DNA from: Asaia platycodi JCM 25414
GTDB lineage: Bacteria > Pseudomonadota > Alphaproteobacteria > Acetobacterales > Acetobacteraceae
DNA length: 64,000 bases
Assembly (NCBI RefSeq): GCF_000614545.1
Contig: NZ_BAKW01000007.1
Coordinates: 53,875-117,874, forward strand
Direction of reading: 5' to 3'
The notes under the pieces were generated by a model, which made no database searches, was not told where the DNA came from, and saw only the letters and a program-made list of their open reading frames with translations. Positions 38,735 through 51,004 of the stretch are shown here, one piece after another. The stretch's first letter is position 1. The number at the start of each line of letters is the position of its first letter. Made by a program: the position numbers and the translations under genes.

Positions 38735-40193
38735 GTGGCCGAACGGATGCTGCAGTTTGTCTCATTGCCGCAGGAGATGCCTGAGAAGCGTGCGGCCGCC
38801 GAACGACGTGAGGATTTCGGTGAAATTTATCGCGGCTTTGCGGTCGAGCGTGCCGAGCAGCAGGCGAGCCGCTGTTCGCAATGCGGCGTGCCCTTCTGCT
38901 CGGTGCACTGCCCCCTCGGTAACAATATCCCCGACTGGCTGAAGCTCACCGCCGAGAACCGTCTGGAAGAGGCGTATCGTCTCTCTTCGGCAACCAATAC
39001 CTTTCCCGAGATCTGCGGTCGCATCTGCCCGCAGGATCGTCTCTGCGAAGGCAATTGCGTCATCGAGAAGGATTTCGAAAGCGTCACCATCGGTGCGGTC
39101 GAGAAATTCATCACCGAGACGGCGTTTGACAAGGGTTGGGTAAAGCCGCGCCAGCCGTCACAGGAGCGCCCCCAGAGCGTCGGTATCGTTGGCGCTGGCC
39201 CTGCTGGTCTGGCAGCGGCGGAATGGCTGCGCGCTCTGGGCTATCAGGTTCATGTTTATGACCGACACGACCGCATCGGCGGATTGATGGTCTACGGCAT
39301 CCCGAGCTTCAAGCTCGAAAAGCACGTCATTGCGCGCCGCCATGAGTTGCTCGAGGCGCAGGGTATCGAGTTCCATCTCTCCACGCCGATTGGCGGCGGT
39401 GCGGGTGAAACATCGTTCGAGAGCCTGCGCGAAAAGCATGACGCGGTTTTCCTCGGCACGGGCGTCTATCGTTCGCGCGAGGTTGCCGTGCCGGGCAGCG
39501 GTCTGGGCGGCGTGGTGCAGGCGCTCGACTTCCTCACGGCGTCTAACCGTCGCGGTTACGACGAAACGCCCGGTGACGACGCCGTTCTGCACGCCCGAGG
39601 CAAGCATGTGGTCGTCATAGGCGGTGGCGATACGGCCATGGATTGCGTGCGCACCTCCATCCGTCAGGGCGCCGAGAAGGTGACCTGCCTCTATCGCCGC
39701 GATCGCGCCAACATGCCAGGCTCGGTTCAGGAAGTGAAAAACGCCGAGGAAGAAGGTGTCAATTTCGCCTGGCTCGCCGCGCCTGAGGCTTTTCTGGGCG
39801 ATGGCACGGTCAATGGCGTACGCGCTCATAAAATGCGCCTGAGCTGCCCGATGCGTCGGGTCGTCAGTCCGTCGAGGCGATGCCCGATAGCAGCTTCGTC
39901 ATTCAGGCCGATCTCGTCATCAAGGCGCTCGGTTTTGATCCCGAAGACCTGCCGGGCGAGTGAACGCGCCGGAACTGGCCGTCACCAAATGGGGCACGCT
40001 GAAAGTCACGCCGGGTCGCTTCGAGACCAGCGTGCCGGGCGTGTTTGCAGGCGGCGATATCGTGCGCGGCGCCTCTCTGGTGGTCTGGGCCATTCGTGAC
40101 GGACGTGAAGCCGCAGCAGAAATGCACCAATTCCTCTCTGCAAAAGAGAACGCGACAGCAGATCAGGCCGCACGACTGGTAGCGGCGGAGTAA
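38735..40193 (+). CDS. gltD: Glutamate synthase small (beta) subunit (two frameshifts)
   Basis: FAD/NADPH subunit of GOGAT, passing electrons to GltB. Cys clusters for 4Fe-4S centres are [14 protein letters not shown] and [15 protein letters not shown]. Nucleotide loops are [12 protein letters not shown] and [14 protein letters not shown] is missing near 39844 (MRLS then [11 protein letters not shown]) and a G near 39962 (LPGE then WNAPELAV). About 486 residues. GTG start after AGGGAGA. gltD precedes gltB here, the reverse of E. coli. Confidence 0.94.
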
Positions 40194-40198
40194 GAGCC

Positions 40199-43100
40199 AT
40201 GACCGAGAAGAGCTATATCGAGTCCTATCAGGACAATGTTCGTGCCCTCGAAGGCCTTTACGATCCGACCATGGAGCGCGATGCCTGCGGCGTAGGCCTC
40301 GTGGCCGCTCTCGATGGCAAGCGCCGTCGTGATGTGGTTCTGGCCGGTATCGCCGCACTGAAGGCGCTGTGGCATCGCGGCGCGGTCGATGCCGATGGCA
40401 AGACCGGCGACGGCGCGGGCATCCATGTCGAGATCCCGCAGGATTTCTTCGCAGAGGCCATTCACAGTGCAGGTGACGATCATATCGAGGGTCGCATCGC
40501 CGTTGGCATGATCTTTCTGCCCAAGACCGATCTGGCGTCGCAGGAAGAAGGTCGCGCGATCATCGAGAGCGAAATTCTCGATTTCGGTTATGGCATTTAT
40601 GGCTGGCGCCAAGTGCCGATCGATACGGCCTGCATCGGCGAGAAGGCCAATGCGACCCGACCCGAGATCGAGCAGATCATGGTGCGTAATCGCCTCAACC
40701 GCTCCGAGGCCGAGTTCGAGCGCGATCTCTACGTGATCCGTCGGCGCATCGAGAAGGCTGCCGAGAAAGCGCATGTCGATCTCTATGTGTGTTCGCTCTC
40801 CTGCCGCTCGCTTATCTACAAGGGCATGTTCCTTGCCGAGAATCTGACGGATTTCTACCCCGATCTTCTCGACGAGCGTTTTGTCTCGCGCTTTGCGATC
40901 TACCACCAGCGCTATTCGACCAACACCTTCCCGACCTGGAAGCTGGCCCAGCCTTTCCGTCGTCTGGCGCATAACGGCGAGATCAATACGCTTTCGGGCA
41001 ACGTGAACTGGATGCGCAGCCATGAGACCCGTCTCGCGAATGCCGAGCTCGACCCGTATATGAACGACCTCAAGCCTGTCGTTCAGGCTGCGGGCTCGGA
41101 TACGGCGATGTTCGACAATGTGTTTGAGCTGCTCACCCATGCCGGTCGTGACGCCCCCATGGCCAAGACGCTTATGGTACCGGCCAGCGCCGGTGGCAGT
41201 GCGTCCATGACAGACAAGCATCGTGCGCTGTTCTCCTATTGCAATGCCGTGATGGAGCCCTGGGACGGTCCGGCCGCCATCTGCGCGACCGATGGTCGCT
41301 GGATCGTGGCAGGTCTCGACCGCGCCGGACTGCGCCCGCTGCGTTACACCATTACCCAGGACGATCTGCTGATCGTCGGGTCCGAAGCGGGCATGGTGCG
41401 GGTGAAGGACGATAATACCCGCATGAAGGGGCGTCTCGGGCCGGGGGAAACGCTCGGTCTCGATCTGCAGGAAGCCAAGCTTTATGCGCCGCAGGAACTG
41501 CTCGATCTTCTGGCTGAGCGTCAGGATTTTACGTCCTGGACCAAGAATATCCGCAATATCAGCTCTGTGGTGCGTGGTGACGTCGCCGAGCCGGTACTTT
41601 TCACTCCCGATCAGCTGCGGCGTCGTCAGCTGGCCATGAGCCTCACCCATGAGGAACTGGAGACCATTCTCCACCCCATGGTCGAGACCTCGGCAGAGGC
41701 CATCGTCGATGGGTGACGACACGCCGCTTCAGGTGCTGTCGAGCACCTATCGCGGGCTGGCTCATTATTTCCGTCAGGGCTTCAGCCAGGTCACGAACCC
41801 GCCGATCGATTCATTGCGCGAAATGAACGTGATGAGTCTCGTTACGCGTCTGGGCAATCTGGGAAACATCCTCGACCAGTCGCCTGAGCAATGCGATCTG
41901 CTTCAGCTCCCGAGCCCGGTGCTGACCACAGGCGAATTCGAGGCGCTGCGTAATTTCTGCGGCAAGGATGGCGCGACGGTCGATTGTACCTTCCGTGCGG
42001 CCGATGGCGAAGCCGGACTGCGCGATGCCATCGCCCGTATCCGCCATGAAGCCGAAGATTACGTGCGTGGTGGCTGTACCCATCTCTTCCTCTCCGATGA
42101 GGGGCAGAATGAAGAACGCGTTGCGATCCCGATGATCCTCGCGACTGCTGCCGTCCATATCCATCTCGTGCGTCAGTCGCTGCGCACTTTCACCTCGCTC
42201 AATGTGCGGTCCTCCGACGTGATGGACGTGCATGGCATGGCGGTAACAGTGGGCGTGGGCGCCACGACCGTAAACCCCTATCTGGCGCAGGAATGCATAG
42301 CTGATCGTCTGCAGCGCGGGCTGTTCGGTGATCTCTCACTGCGTGAGGCGGTCGAGCGTTATCGCAAGGCGCTCGACAAGGGGCTGCTCAAGATCATGTC
42401 GAAATCCGGCATCTCGATCGTCTCGGCCTATCGTGGCGGCTATAATTTCGAAGCCATCGGTCTGTCCCGTGCGCTGGTGGCAGAGTTCTTCCCCGGTATG
42501 CCCTCGCGCATTTCCGGCATCGGCCTGCCGGGTCTGGCGCGCAATGCGCTCAAGGCCCATGAAACCGCCTATGCCGGTGGTGTCGATGCGTTGCCGATCG
42601 GCGGCCTCTACAAGCTGCGTCGCAAGGGCGAGGTTCACGCCTTTGGTGGTCAGCTGATCCACATGCTCCAGACTGCCGTTTCTACTGACAGCTTCTCGCT
42701 GTTCAAGCGCTATGCCGATGCCGTGCGTCGCCAGCCGCCAACCGCATTGCGCGATCTGCTCGATTTCCGCCGGGTTCGTGAGTCGATCCCGGTCGAGGAT
42801 GTCGAGAGCATCACCGCAATCCGTCGTCGTCTCGTGGCGCCGGGCATCTCGCTGGGGGCGCTCAGCCAGAAGCGCATGAGACGCTCGCCATTGCCATGAA
42901 CCGCATCGGTGCCAAGTCGGATTCGGGTGAGGGTGGCGAAGATGCGTCGCGCTTCACGCCGCGTGCGAATGGCGACAATGCCAGCTCCAAGATCAAGCAG
43001 GTCGCTTCGGGTCGTTTCGGTGTGACCGCCGAGTATCTGAATAATTGCAGCGAGATCGAGATCAAGGTCGCACAGGGCGCAAAGCCCGGTGAAGGCGGGC

Positions 43101-44715
43101 AGTTGCCTGGCTTCAAGGTGACGGAACTCATCGGCAAGCTGCGCCACGCCACGCCGGGTGTAACGCTGATTTCGCCACCGCCGCATCATGACATCTATTC
43201 GATCGAGGATCTGGCGCAGCTCATCTACGATCTGAAGCAGATCAACCCGGAAGCAACCGTAACGGTCAAGCTGGTCGCCCGTACCGGCATCGGCACCATT
43301 GCCGCCGGTGTGGCCAAGGCCAAGGCCGACGCTATCATGATTTCGGGCCATTGCGGCGGCACGGGTGCCAGCCCGCAATCCTCGATCAAATATGCCGGTC
43401 TGCCGTGGGAAATGGGGCTGACCGAGGCCAATCAGGTGCTGACGCTCAACCGTCTGCGCCATCGCGTGACGCTGCGTACCGATGGCGGTCTCAAGACCGG
43501 GCGTGACGTGGTGATGGCTGCGATGCTGGGCGCCGAGGAGTTCGGTATTGGCACGGCTGCGCTCGTGGCCATGGGCTGCATCATGGTGCGTCAGTGCCAT
43601 TCGAATACCTGCCCGGTGGGCGTGTGCGTGCAGGACGAAGCCCTGCGCGCCAAGTTCGAGGGTACGCCGGAGAAGGTCATCAATCTCTTCTCCTTCATCG
43701 CAGAAGACGTGCGTAACATCCTGGCCGAGCTTGGCTTCAAGAGCATGGAAGAGATCATCGGGCGCACCGATCTGCTGCGTCAGGTTTCGCGTGGCGCCGA
43801 TTATCTTGACGATCTGGATCTGAATTCGCTGCTGGTTCAGGCCGACCCAGGACCAGATGCGCGTTATTGCACCCGTGAGGGACGCAATGAGGTGCCTGAG
43901 ACGCTCGATGCGCAGGTCATCGCCGATGCAACGCCACTTTTCGATCATCGCGAGAAGCTGCATCTGCACTACACGGTGCAGAACACCCATCGTGCCATCG
44001 GCACGCGTGTGTCCTCGCTGATCACACGCAAATTCGGCATGAAGACCCTGCCGGAAGGCCATCTTACCCTGCGTCTGCGCGGTTCTGCCGGTCAGTCTCT
44101 CGGTGCCTTTGCCGTGCAGGGGCTCAAGCTCGACGTGGTGGGTGACGCCAATGACTATGTCGGCAAGGGATTGTCTGGCGGCACCATCGTGGTGCGTCCG
44201 TCTCCGACGCGCCCTGGCGCTCGGAAGAGAATGCCATCATCGGTAACACGGTGCTTTACGGTGCGACGGCGGGTACGCTGTTTGCGGCGGGTCAGGCCGG
44301 TGAGCGTTTCGCCGTGCGTAACTCCGGCGCCACGGCAGTGGTCGAAGGCTGCGGCTCCAATGGCTGCGAATACATGACCGGCGGTACCATCGTGATCCTC
44401 GGTCAGATCGGCGATAATTTCGGGGCAGGTTTTACCGGGGGTATGGCGTTCGTACTCGACAAGAACGAGGCTTTCGAAGCGCGCGTGAATCCGGAAACCC
44501 TGCTTTGGGGCCGCGTCGAGGCCGGTAGCGCATGGGAAGAGACCCTGCGCTCCCTCGTGCAGCGTCATGCCGATGAGACAGGGAGCGCCTATGCCGCCGA
44601 GTTGCTTCATCGCTGGGACCGTGTCCTGCCGCATTTCTGGCAGGTTGTGCCGCGCGATTACGCCCGCATCATCGGTTATGAAGTACCGCAGGAGGCGCAG
44701 GCACTTTCAGCCTGA
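40199..44715 (+). CDS. gltB: Glutamate synthase large (alpha) subunit (three frameshifts)
   Basis: About 1,505 residues; makes glutamate from glutamine and 2-oxoglutarate. The class II amidotransferase nucleophile is the Cys of DACGVGLVAALDG (about residue 27, after a propeptide). Central and FMN domains follow, with the 3Fe-4S Cys set in CIMVRQCHSNTCPVGVC, and a C-terminal beta-helix (GGTIV repeats). Shifts: near 41705 (+1/-2), 42867 (a C missing, LGALSP then EAHETLAIAM) and 44216 (a G missing, VRPSP then DAPWRSEENA). Five bases after gltD, so they are co-transcribed. Confidence 0.94.
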
Positions 44716-44742
44716 TCTTCAGCATCATGAATGCAGCAAAAG

Positions 44743-44771
44743 GCCGGTATCGTGCGATACCGGCGTTTTTT
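44743..44771 (+). terminator. Rho-independent terminator after gltB
   Basis: GCCGGTATCG (44743-44752) and CGATACCGGC (44755-44764) form a near-perfect stem followed by G and six T. It is the clearest plus-strand terminator in the window. Confidence 0.85.
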
Positions 44772-44920
44772 ATGGGTTATGCGCGACTGCGACGGATCGA
44801 TAACCATTTGCCCATGAATTGGGTTTGTTTCCTTATTATTCTCTCTTTCCTTCTTGGGTTAGGGTCACGGTCTCGCTCCGGTGATGGTCATGGCGGAGGC
44901 GATTGGGGACTGAAGCGCGG

Positions 44921-45838
44921 ATGATCCGTATAGCCGTTATCGGGATCGGGCAGATTGCCCGCCAGCAGCATCTTCCCGCTCTCGAAGACGACCCCGATTT
45001 TAAGATCGTGGCTGCTGTGTCGCCTGCACCAGTCACGCTGGACGTACCGGTTTTTGCGTCTCTTGCCGAACTCAGGCAGAGCCATCTGGCGCTCGATGCC
45101 GTGGCGCTCTGCACACCGCCTGACCTGCGTTATGCGCTGGCCCATGAGGCCTTGTCTGCGGGGTGGCATGTGCTTCTCGAAAAGCCGCCTACCGTCACCC
45201 GCTCTCAGGCTGAATCATTGTCCCGTCTGGCCGAGCAGCGCGGGCTGACCCTTTTTGCTGCTTGGCACTCGGTCTATGCGGCCTCGATTCCGGCACTCAG
45301 GGAAATACTGCCTGCGCTGGCCATCGAGCGCGTGACGGTGGTCTGGAAGGAAAATGCTGATAAATGGCATCCCGGTGCCGACTGGTTATGGCGTGCCGGG
45401 GCGCTGGGCGTTTTCGATGCGGGGATCAATGCGCTCTCCATCCTCTGTGCAGTGTCGCCCGAAACACTTCTCTACGAGACCGCCCTCTTGTCTTTTTACG
45501 GCGATCAGCAGGCACCGTCTCAAGTTACGCTGGCGATGCGCGGCAGCGTGACCGGCCTGCCTGTGACAGCAGAGTTTGACTGGCGGCATGAAGCGGCGAG
45601 CGAGATATGGGAAATCGTGTGGCATGCCGAAAAAGGAGAAAACGTTACCCTGTCAGAAGGAGGAGCGCGGCTTCGTGTCGGTTCCAGCGAGATCGCGCTG
45701 CCGCATACACGCGAATATGTTAAGGTTTATCGTCACTTCGCCTCTCTGATTCGAGCGGGGCAGTCGTCTCTCGATCTGCGTGCGCTCGATCTGGTGACCG
45801 ATGCACTAGCGTTCGGGCACAGGAAAAATGCCTCCTAA
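44921..45838 (+). CDS. Gfo/Idh/MocA oxidoreductase, D-galactose 1-dehydrogenase-like
   Basis: A 305-residue NAD(P)-dependent sugar dehydrogenase. The N-terminal loop is IGIGQIARQQHLP; EKPP carries the catalytic Lys. AWHSVYA and WKENADKWHPG with LGVFDAGINALSI closely recall the Pseudomonas D-galactose 1-dehydrogenase (also called L-arabinose 1-dehydrogenase), which oxidises the sugar at C1 to the lactone. The exact substrate is not set by sequence alone. The ATG at 44921 is chosen; it stands alone between terminator and A2M gene. Confidence 0.78.
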   Translation: MIRIAVIGIGQIARQQHLPALEDDPDFKIVAAVSPAPVTLDVPVFASLAELRQSHLALDAVALCTPPDLRYALAHEALSAGWHVLLEKPPTVTRSQAESLSRLAEQRGLTLFAAWHSVYAASIPALREILPALAIERVTVVWKENADKWHPGADWLWRAGALGVFDAGINALSILCAVSPETLLYETALLSFYGDQQAPSQVTLAMRGSVTGLPVTAEFDWRHEAASEIWEIVWHAEKGENVTLSEGGARLRVGSSEIALPHTREYVKVYRHFASLIRAGQSSLDLRALDLVTDALAFGHRKNAS

Positions 45839-46013
45839 TGATTACATAGAATATGAAACTAAAGTAGAATTATTCTTCGTTATTATTTCAAAATATCAAA
45901 TGACGATCACATCCATGGGTATAATGCCGGAAAACACGGCATAGGAGACTTGTCGGTTTTCTGAATGATTGTCATCAAGGCAGGACGGTATTTCGCGGTC
46001 CTGGATAAAATTG
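45839..46013. other. AT-rich intergenic region before the A2M gene
   Basis: The 175 bases are markedly AT-rich (45839-45900) and hold an ATGCCG/CGGCAT stem (45923-45941). No ORF with family resemblance. It probably contains the A2M-pbpC promoter. Confidence 0.4.
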
Positions 46014-49000
46014 ATGAAAAAATCGGCGCAGAAACGATCTTTAGGCGCAGTCGCTGTCGCCCTGCCTCTTGCGGCTACGCTGCTTTGCAGCACCGCCTCT
46101 CTGGCAGAGCCGATGCAGTTTCGGCGCACCCTGCTCAACACAGGCGGTAAAACCCCGGAATTCTGTCTGCGTTTCGCAACGGCCCTCGATAGTCAGGCCG
46201 GGCCGCATTATGCCGATCATGTGCAGATAACGCCCAGTCTGCGTCCCGATATCAAGGTCAGCGATCACGATCTCTGTCTTGGCGGTCTGGCCTGGAGCAC
46301 GCGCTACAAGGTCACGCTCAGCAGCGGTATTCATGACGCGCAGGGCCGTGTGCTGGCCGATCCCGTCTCTGTGAGTATGGCCACCGGTGATCGCACGCCG
46401 AGCCTGAGCCTTGCCGGTGAGGGGTTCATTCTACCGCGCAAGAGCGCTGCGGGGCTCGATGTCCAGACCGTGAATATGGAAAGCGTGCGCCTGAGTGTCT
46501 GGCGCCTGTCGCCCAATGCGACTCAGAGCATGAGCATTCAGGATTCGTATCCACGGGTGGACACGACCCAAACCTCGCTCGAAACTTACGAATTCGAGCG
46601 GCTGCGCAGCACTCGCCTCAGCCAGGTCTGGTCGGGCACGCTCGAGACGCAGGGCGCGCGTAATGCGGGCGTTGTGACGGCCTTTCCGATTGCGAAATTG
46701 ATCGAGGGTCAAAAGCCGGGCCTTTATCTCGTAACCGCAGAGAACGCCCATACGCCCAGAGGCGACAGCCGCATTGCCGCGCCGTTGCCGAAAGTGTCGA
46801 GTGGTTCAGACGATAATGACGATTACGGTCTGCCGATTGCTGCACATTGGGTGAATGTGAGCGATACGGCCCTTACCACAATGCGTGGCAAGGACGGGCT
46901 CCATGTCTATGCGCGGGCGTTATCGACGGCCCTTCCGCTCAAGGGCGTGACGATGCGTCTTGTGTCGCAGGGCGGAGACGATCTCGGCAAGGCGGTAAGC
47001 GATGGCGAGGGTCAAGTTGTTTTTGCCGCTGGACTGATCCGGGGGAAGGGCGCCGATCAGCCCGTTTCGCTTCTCGCGACCAGCCCGAACGGCGATTTTA
47101 CCACCGTTTCGCTGACACAGGCCTGGTTTGATTTTTCAGACCGCGGGGCGGAAGGTCATGAGGCACCGGACGCCCAGCAGGCCGCGATCGTGACCGATCG
47201 CGGAATCTATCGTCCCGGTGAGAGCGTGAACACGACCATCCTGCTGCGCGATCCGCAGGGCAAGGCGCTCAGCACACTGCCGCTAACAGTCATCCTGCGT
47301 CGTCCCGATGGCGTCAAGGCGCAGACGCTCGTGCTCAAGCCGCAGGAAGACGGGGGATTCCTCAACAGCTTTACCCTTTCCCCCAGTGCGTCAGCGGGAA
47401 GCTGGTCACTCGAGGCCTATGTCGACCCGACCTCCCCCCCCGTCGGACGGGCTTCCGTCCTTGTGCAGGATTTCGTGCCGCAGACTATCGCCGTTGACGC
47501 GAAGCCGGGCAAAAACGTGTTGATCGAGGGAGAGAAACTCTCCGTCGCGCTTGAGGGAAGGTATCTCTACGGCGCGCCTGCCGCACATCTGCATGGTGAA
47601 GGCTGGTGCGCATCCTTCGAGATGAAGAGCCAGTGCCGGGCCTGAAAGACTTTGTGTTCGGTCTCGCGACCCAGAATTTCAGCCCGGATCAGCAATCCGT
47701 CACCGTGCCTGACACGGATGACGCCGGGCTCTCGAAGATTGAGATCTCGCCCGATCTGCCTGAGGGGCTGACACTGCCGTTGAAGGCCGAAATCAGGCTG
47801 AGCCTTTTCGATCCCTCCGGTCGCAGCGTCAGTAAAACGCTCACCCTGCCGATCCAGCGCCATCGGCCCATGATCGGGGTGCGTGTCGTCTCTCCACCTA
47901 TGGGGAGCGAGAATGCCACCCAGCCAGTGCCGGTCGACGTCATTGCCCTCAACCCCGATAACAAACCCATTGCCTCACGTGCCCTGACCTGGACGCTCGT
48001 GCGCGAAAATGAAACCTATGACTGGATTTCGGAATCACGCGGCTGGCATTTCGTTCGTCATGTTATCGATGAACCCCTCCAGCATGGCACGGTGCAGACC
48101 GATGCGCAGGGCAGAGCGCATTTTGCCCCCGAGATCGATAGCGGCCGTTATCGTATGATCCTGACAGACCCAGAAACGAATGCGGCGAGTTCGCAGCGTT
48201 TCACCTCTGGCTGGTGGTCCGATAGCAGCGAGAAGCCAAATGCACCGGATCGCTTGAGCCTGTCCGTGCGTGACAAGGTTCTGCCGGTCGGTGGGCAGAC
48301 AATCGTGCATGTGCAGGCACCCTTTGCCGGTGAAGCACAGATAGTGATTGCGACCGACAAGGTACAAAGCGCAAAGACGGTGATCCTGCCCAGAAATGGG
48401 CTCGACATCCCGGTCAAGGCACAAGCTGACTGGCCGGGCGGCGCTTATGTGCTCGTTACGGCGTTTCGTCCGCTCGATACCCCGGCTCGGGCTCATGAGC
48501 CTTCGCGTGCCGTGGGACTTGCCTATATCGGTCTCGATCAATCGGCGCATCGTCTGAAACTGGCAATCGAAACGCCACCGGTCATTCGCCCTCAGATGCG
48601 AACCACGCTGCCTCTGACGGTTCAGGGTGGCAAGCATGTGCATCTCGTCGTATCCGCTGTCGATCAGGGCATTCTTGCCCTGACGCAATGGAAGCTGCCC
48701 GATGTGTTCGATCTGGTTTACGGGCGTCGCGCTTTCGCTCTCGATGTGAAAGACAGCTACGCTCATCTGATGACGCCGGTCGGTCAGGCGGGTCTGCTGC
48801 GCGAAGGCGGTGACGAGGGGGGCGATGGTGGCGGGCTGTCTGTTACCTCGACGCGTATCGTCTCGCTCTTTTCAGGGATCATCACGCCCGACGACAGCGG
48901 CCATGCCAGTATCCCGCTCGATGTGCCCGATTTCGAGGGCACCCTGCATTTGATGGTGACGGCATGGTCGGACGATGCGCTCGGCTCGGCAGAATCCGAT

Positions 49001-51004
49001 CTGCTCGTTCGCGATCCTGTTTTTGCCGATGTGACCTTGCCGCGCTTCCTCGCGCCGGGCGATGTCGCGACCAGTCTCGTGTCGCTGGTCAATACCGAAG
49101 GGGCAGCGGGCCATTATGCGGTGACACTGAGTGGTAATGGGCCGATCCATCTCACCGGACCGGCGACATTCGATGCCGATCTGCAAAAGGGCGCTCGCCA
49201 GTCTTTCCCCACCACGATGCAGGCCGGTGAGTCGGGTATTGCCCATCTGACCGCAAGGCTTGCCGACAAGCAGGGTCGCGTGATGCTGACGCGTAGCTGG
49301 GATCTGCAGGTTCGCCCCGGCCATCTTCCGATCACGCAATCGAGCGAGCAGAAGCAGGATCCGGGCCAGAGCTATCAGGCCTCGGCCTCGCTGCTTGCGC
49401 CTTTCGAAGCGGGAAGTTCAGCGGTCACGCTGGGCTATTCCGGCGTGCATGGGCTCAACACCATTGCCCTGCTCCAGAACCTCGAAGCGGGTTATGGCAA
49501 TGACACGACAAGTCTTGCCGCCTCGGCACGTGGGCTACTGGCGTTCAAGGGGCATGATGCGCTGGCGCGTCTCACCGTGCCTGAAGGCGCCCAGAAGAGG
49601 ATCGATACGGCCATTTCCATGCTCGTTGACCGCGAGGACGCCGGAGGGCGCTTCGGTTCCTGGCGGCTGAACGATGGGCGGCTTCTCCCTTGGGAGCAGA
49701 TCTATGTCGTCGATTTTCTGGCTCACGCGAAAGAGGCGGGATACGCCGTTCCTCAAGACCCGCTCGATCACGCGCTCGACTGGCTAGTGACCTCTCAGGT
49801 GCAGAGCCCCGGCATCGAGGACCGTCATGATGACCGCTCCGAAAATGCCGTCACGCCCGAGACCAGGGCTTACGCACTTTATGTTCTGGCGCGTGCGGGC
49901 CGTCTCGACACGTCAGCCCTGCGCGCTCTGGGCGATAGCGCCACGTCTCGCGCTGTCGGTGGGACACAGCGTATCGTCTGGGGAAGCAACGCCAGCGAGG
50001 CCGTTTTTGCTGACTCTCTGGCGCTCGGTCACCTGGCGGGCGGTCTGGCTCTGGGCAATGAACGCCCGATGAGCAACACGCTTTTCGGTCTGGCCGTTGA
50101 CGCGCTTGGCCCAACGCGCTCCGGCCGACCGACGCTTATGGACCCTTTCTACTGGGTCTATCTGCGCGATCTCGGCGGACTGGTTTCGCTGGCAGCAGAG
50201 AGTGGCAATAACGGGCTTGCGCAGAAACTTACCGATCGCTTCGGTCTGCTGGATGTTCCCGTATCGTGGATCAGCAATGCGACAACGACCTCTCTGCTTG
50301 AGGCCGGGGCAGCCATGAACAAACCTGATCCGGCGCGCGGTATCGCGGTTAACGGTGTTGACCAGCCACGCCCGATCGGGCTGCCTTTTGCTGTCAATCC
50401 GGATGCTGCCAAGCTTGACGGTACCAAACTCACCAATACCGGCACGGTGCCGCTCTGGATGACCGTGACAATTACGGGCACGCCGAAAGAAGCACCTGAG
50501 CCGATTACAGACGGGTTTGCGGTCAGGGTCTCGACCGTAACGCTCGACGGCACGCCCTACGACCCTGCCACGGGCAGGCAGAATGATCGCTTTATGGTGG
50601 TGATCGAAGGGGAGTCTCAGGACCGTAACCTGCATCATTGCGTCCTGACCCAGTTGCTGCCTGCGGGTTGGGAGATCGAAAGCGTTGTGCGCGGTCGGGA
50701 GGAAGAAAACGATTCAGATGCGCCGGACCCCCAGGCTGGCCCTTCTTTCCTTGGTGAGACGAGCCAGACCAGCGCTGTCGCCCTCAAGGACGATCGTTTC
50801 TTCGCGGCCTTCGATCTGAGGGGGGGCACCTATCGTCCGGCTTCGCCGCGTATCCTGGGAAGCAATGCATTCAGGCTCGCCTATATCGTGCGTGCTGTCA
50901 CGCCGGGTCAGTTCCTGATGCCGGAAACAGTCGTGCGCGATCGTTTCAGCCCGGCTCTCATGGGCCGCAACGCCGCTGGGCGGATCGTCATCGCGCCACG
51001 ATGA
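46014..51004 (+). CDS. Bacterial alpha-2-macroglobulin, thioester-less (frameshifted)
   Basis: About 1,663 residues. An N-terminal Lys-rich signal peptide (MKKSAQKRSLGAVAVALPL, cleaved near SLA-EP) is followed by MG domains, including TDRGIYRPGE, and a bait-like region with ITPDDSGHASIPLDVPDFEG. At 49493-49513, where thioester members have YGCxEQ, it reads YGNDTTS: no Cys, no Gln. It should thus trap proteases only by conformational change, or act otherwise. A C is missing near 47603 (HGEG then LVRILRDEE). The stop overlaps the pbpC ATG. Likely periplasmic. Confidence 0.87.

Noticed and set aside
40199..44715. gltB as four separate genes.
   Set aside because: The four frames are consecutive parts of one glutamate synthase with no missing domain; each junction is explained by a shift of one or two bases.
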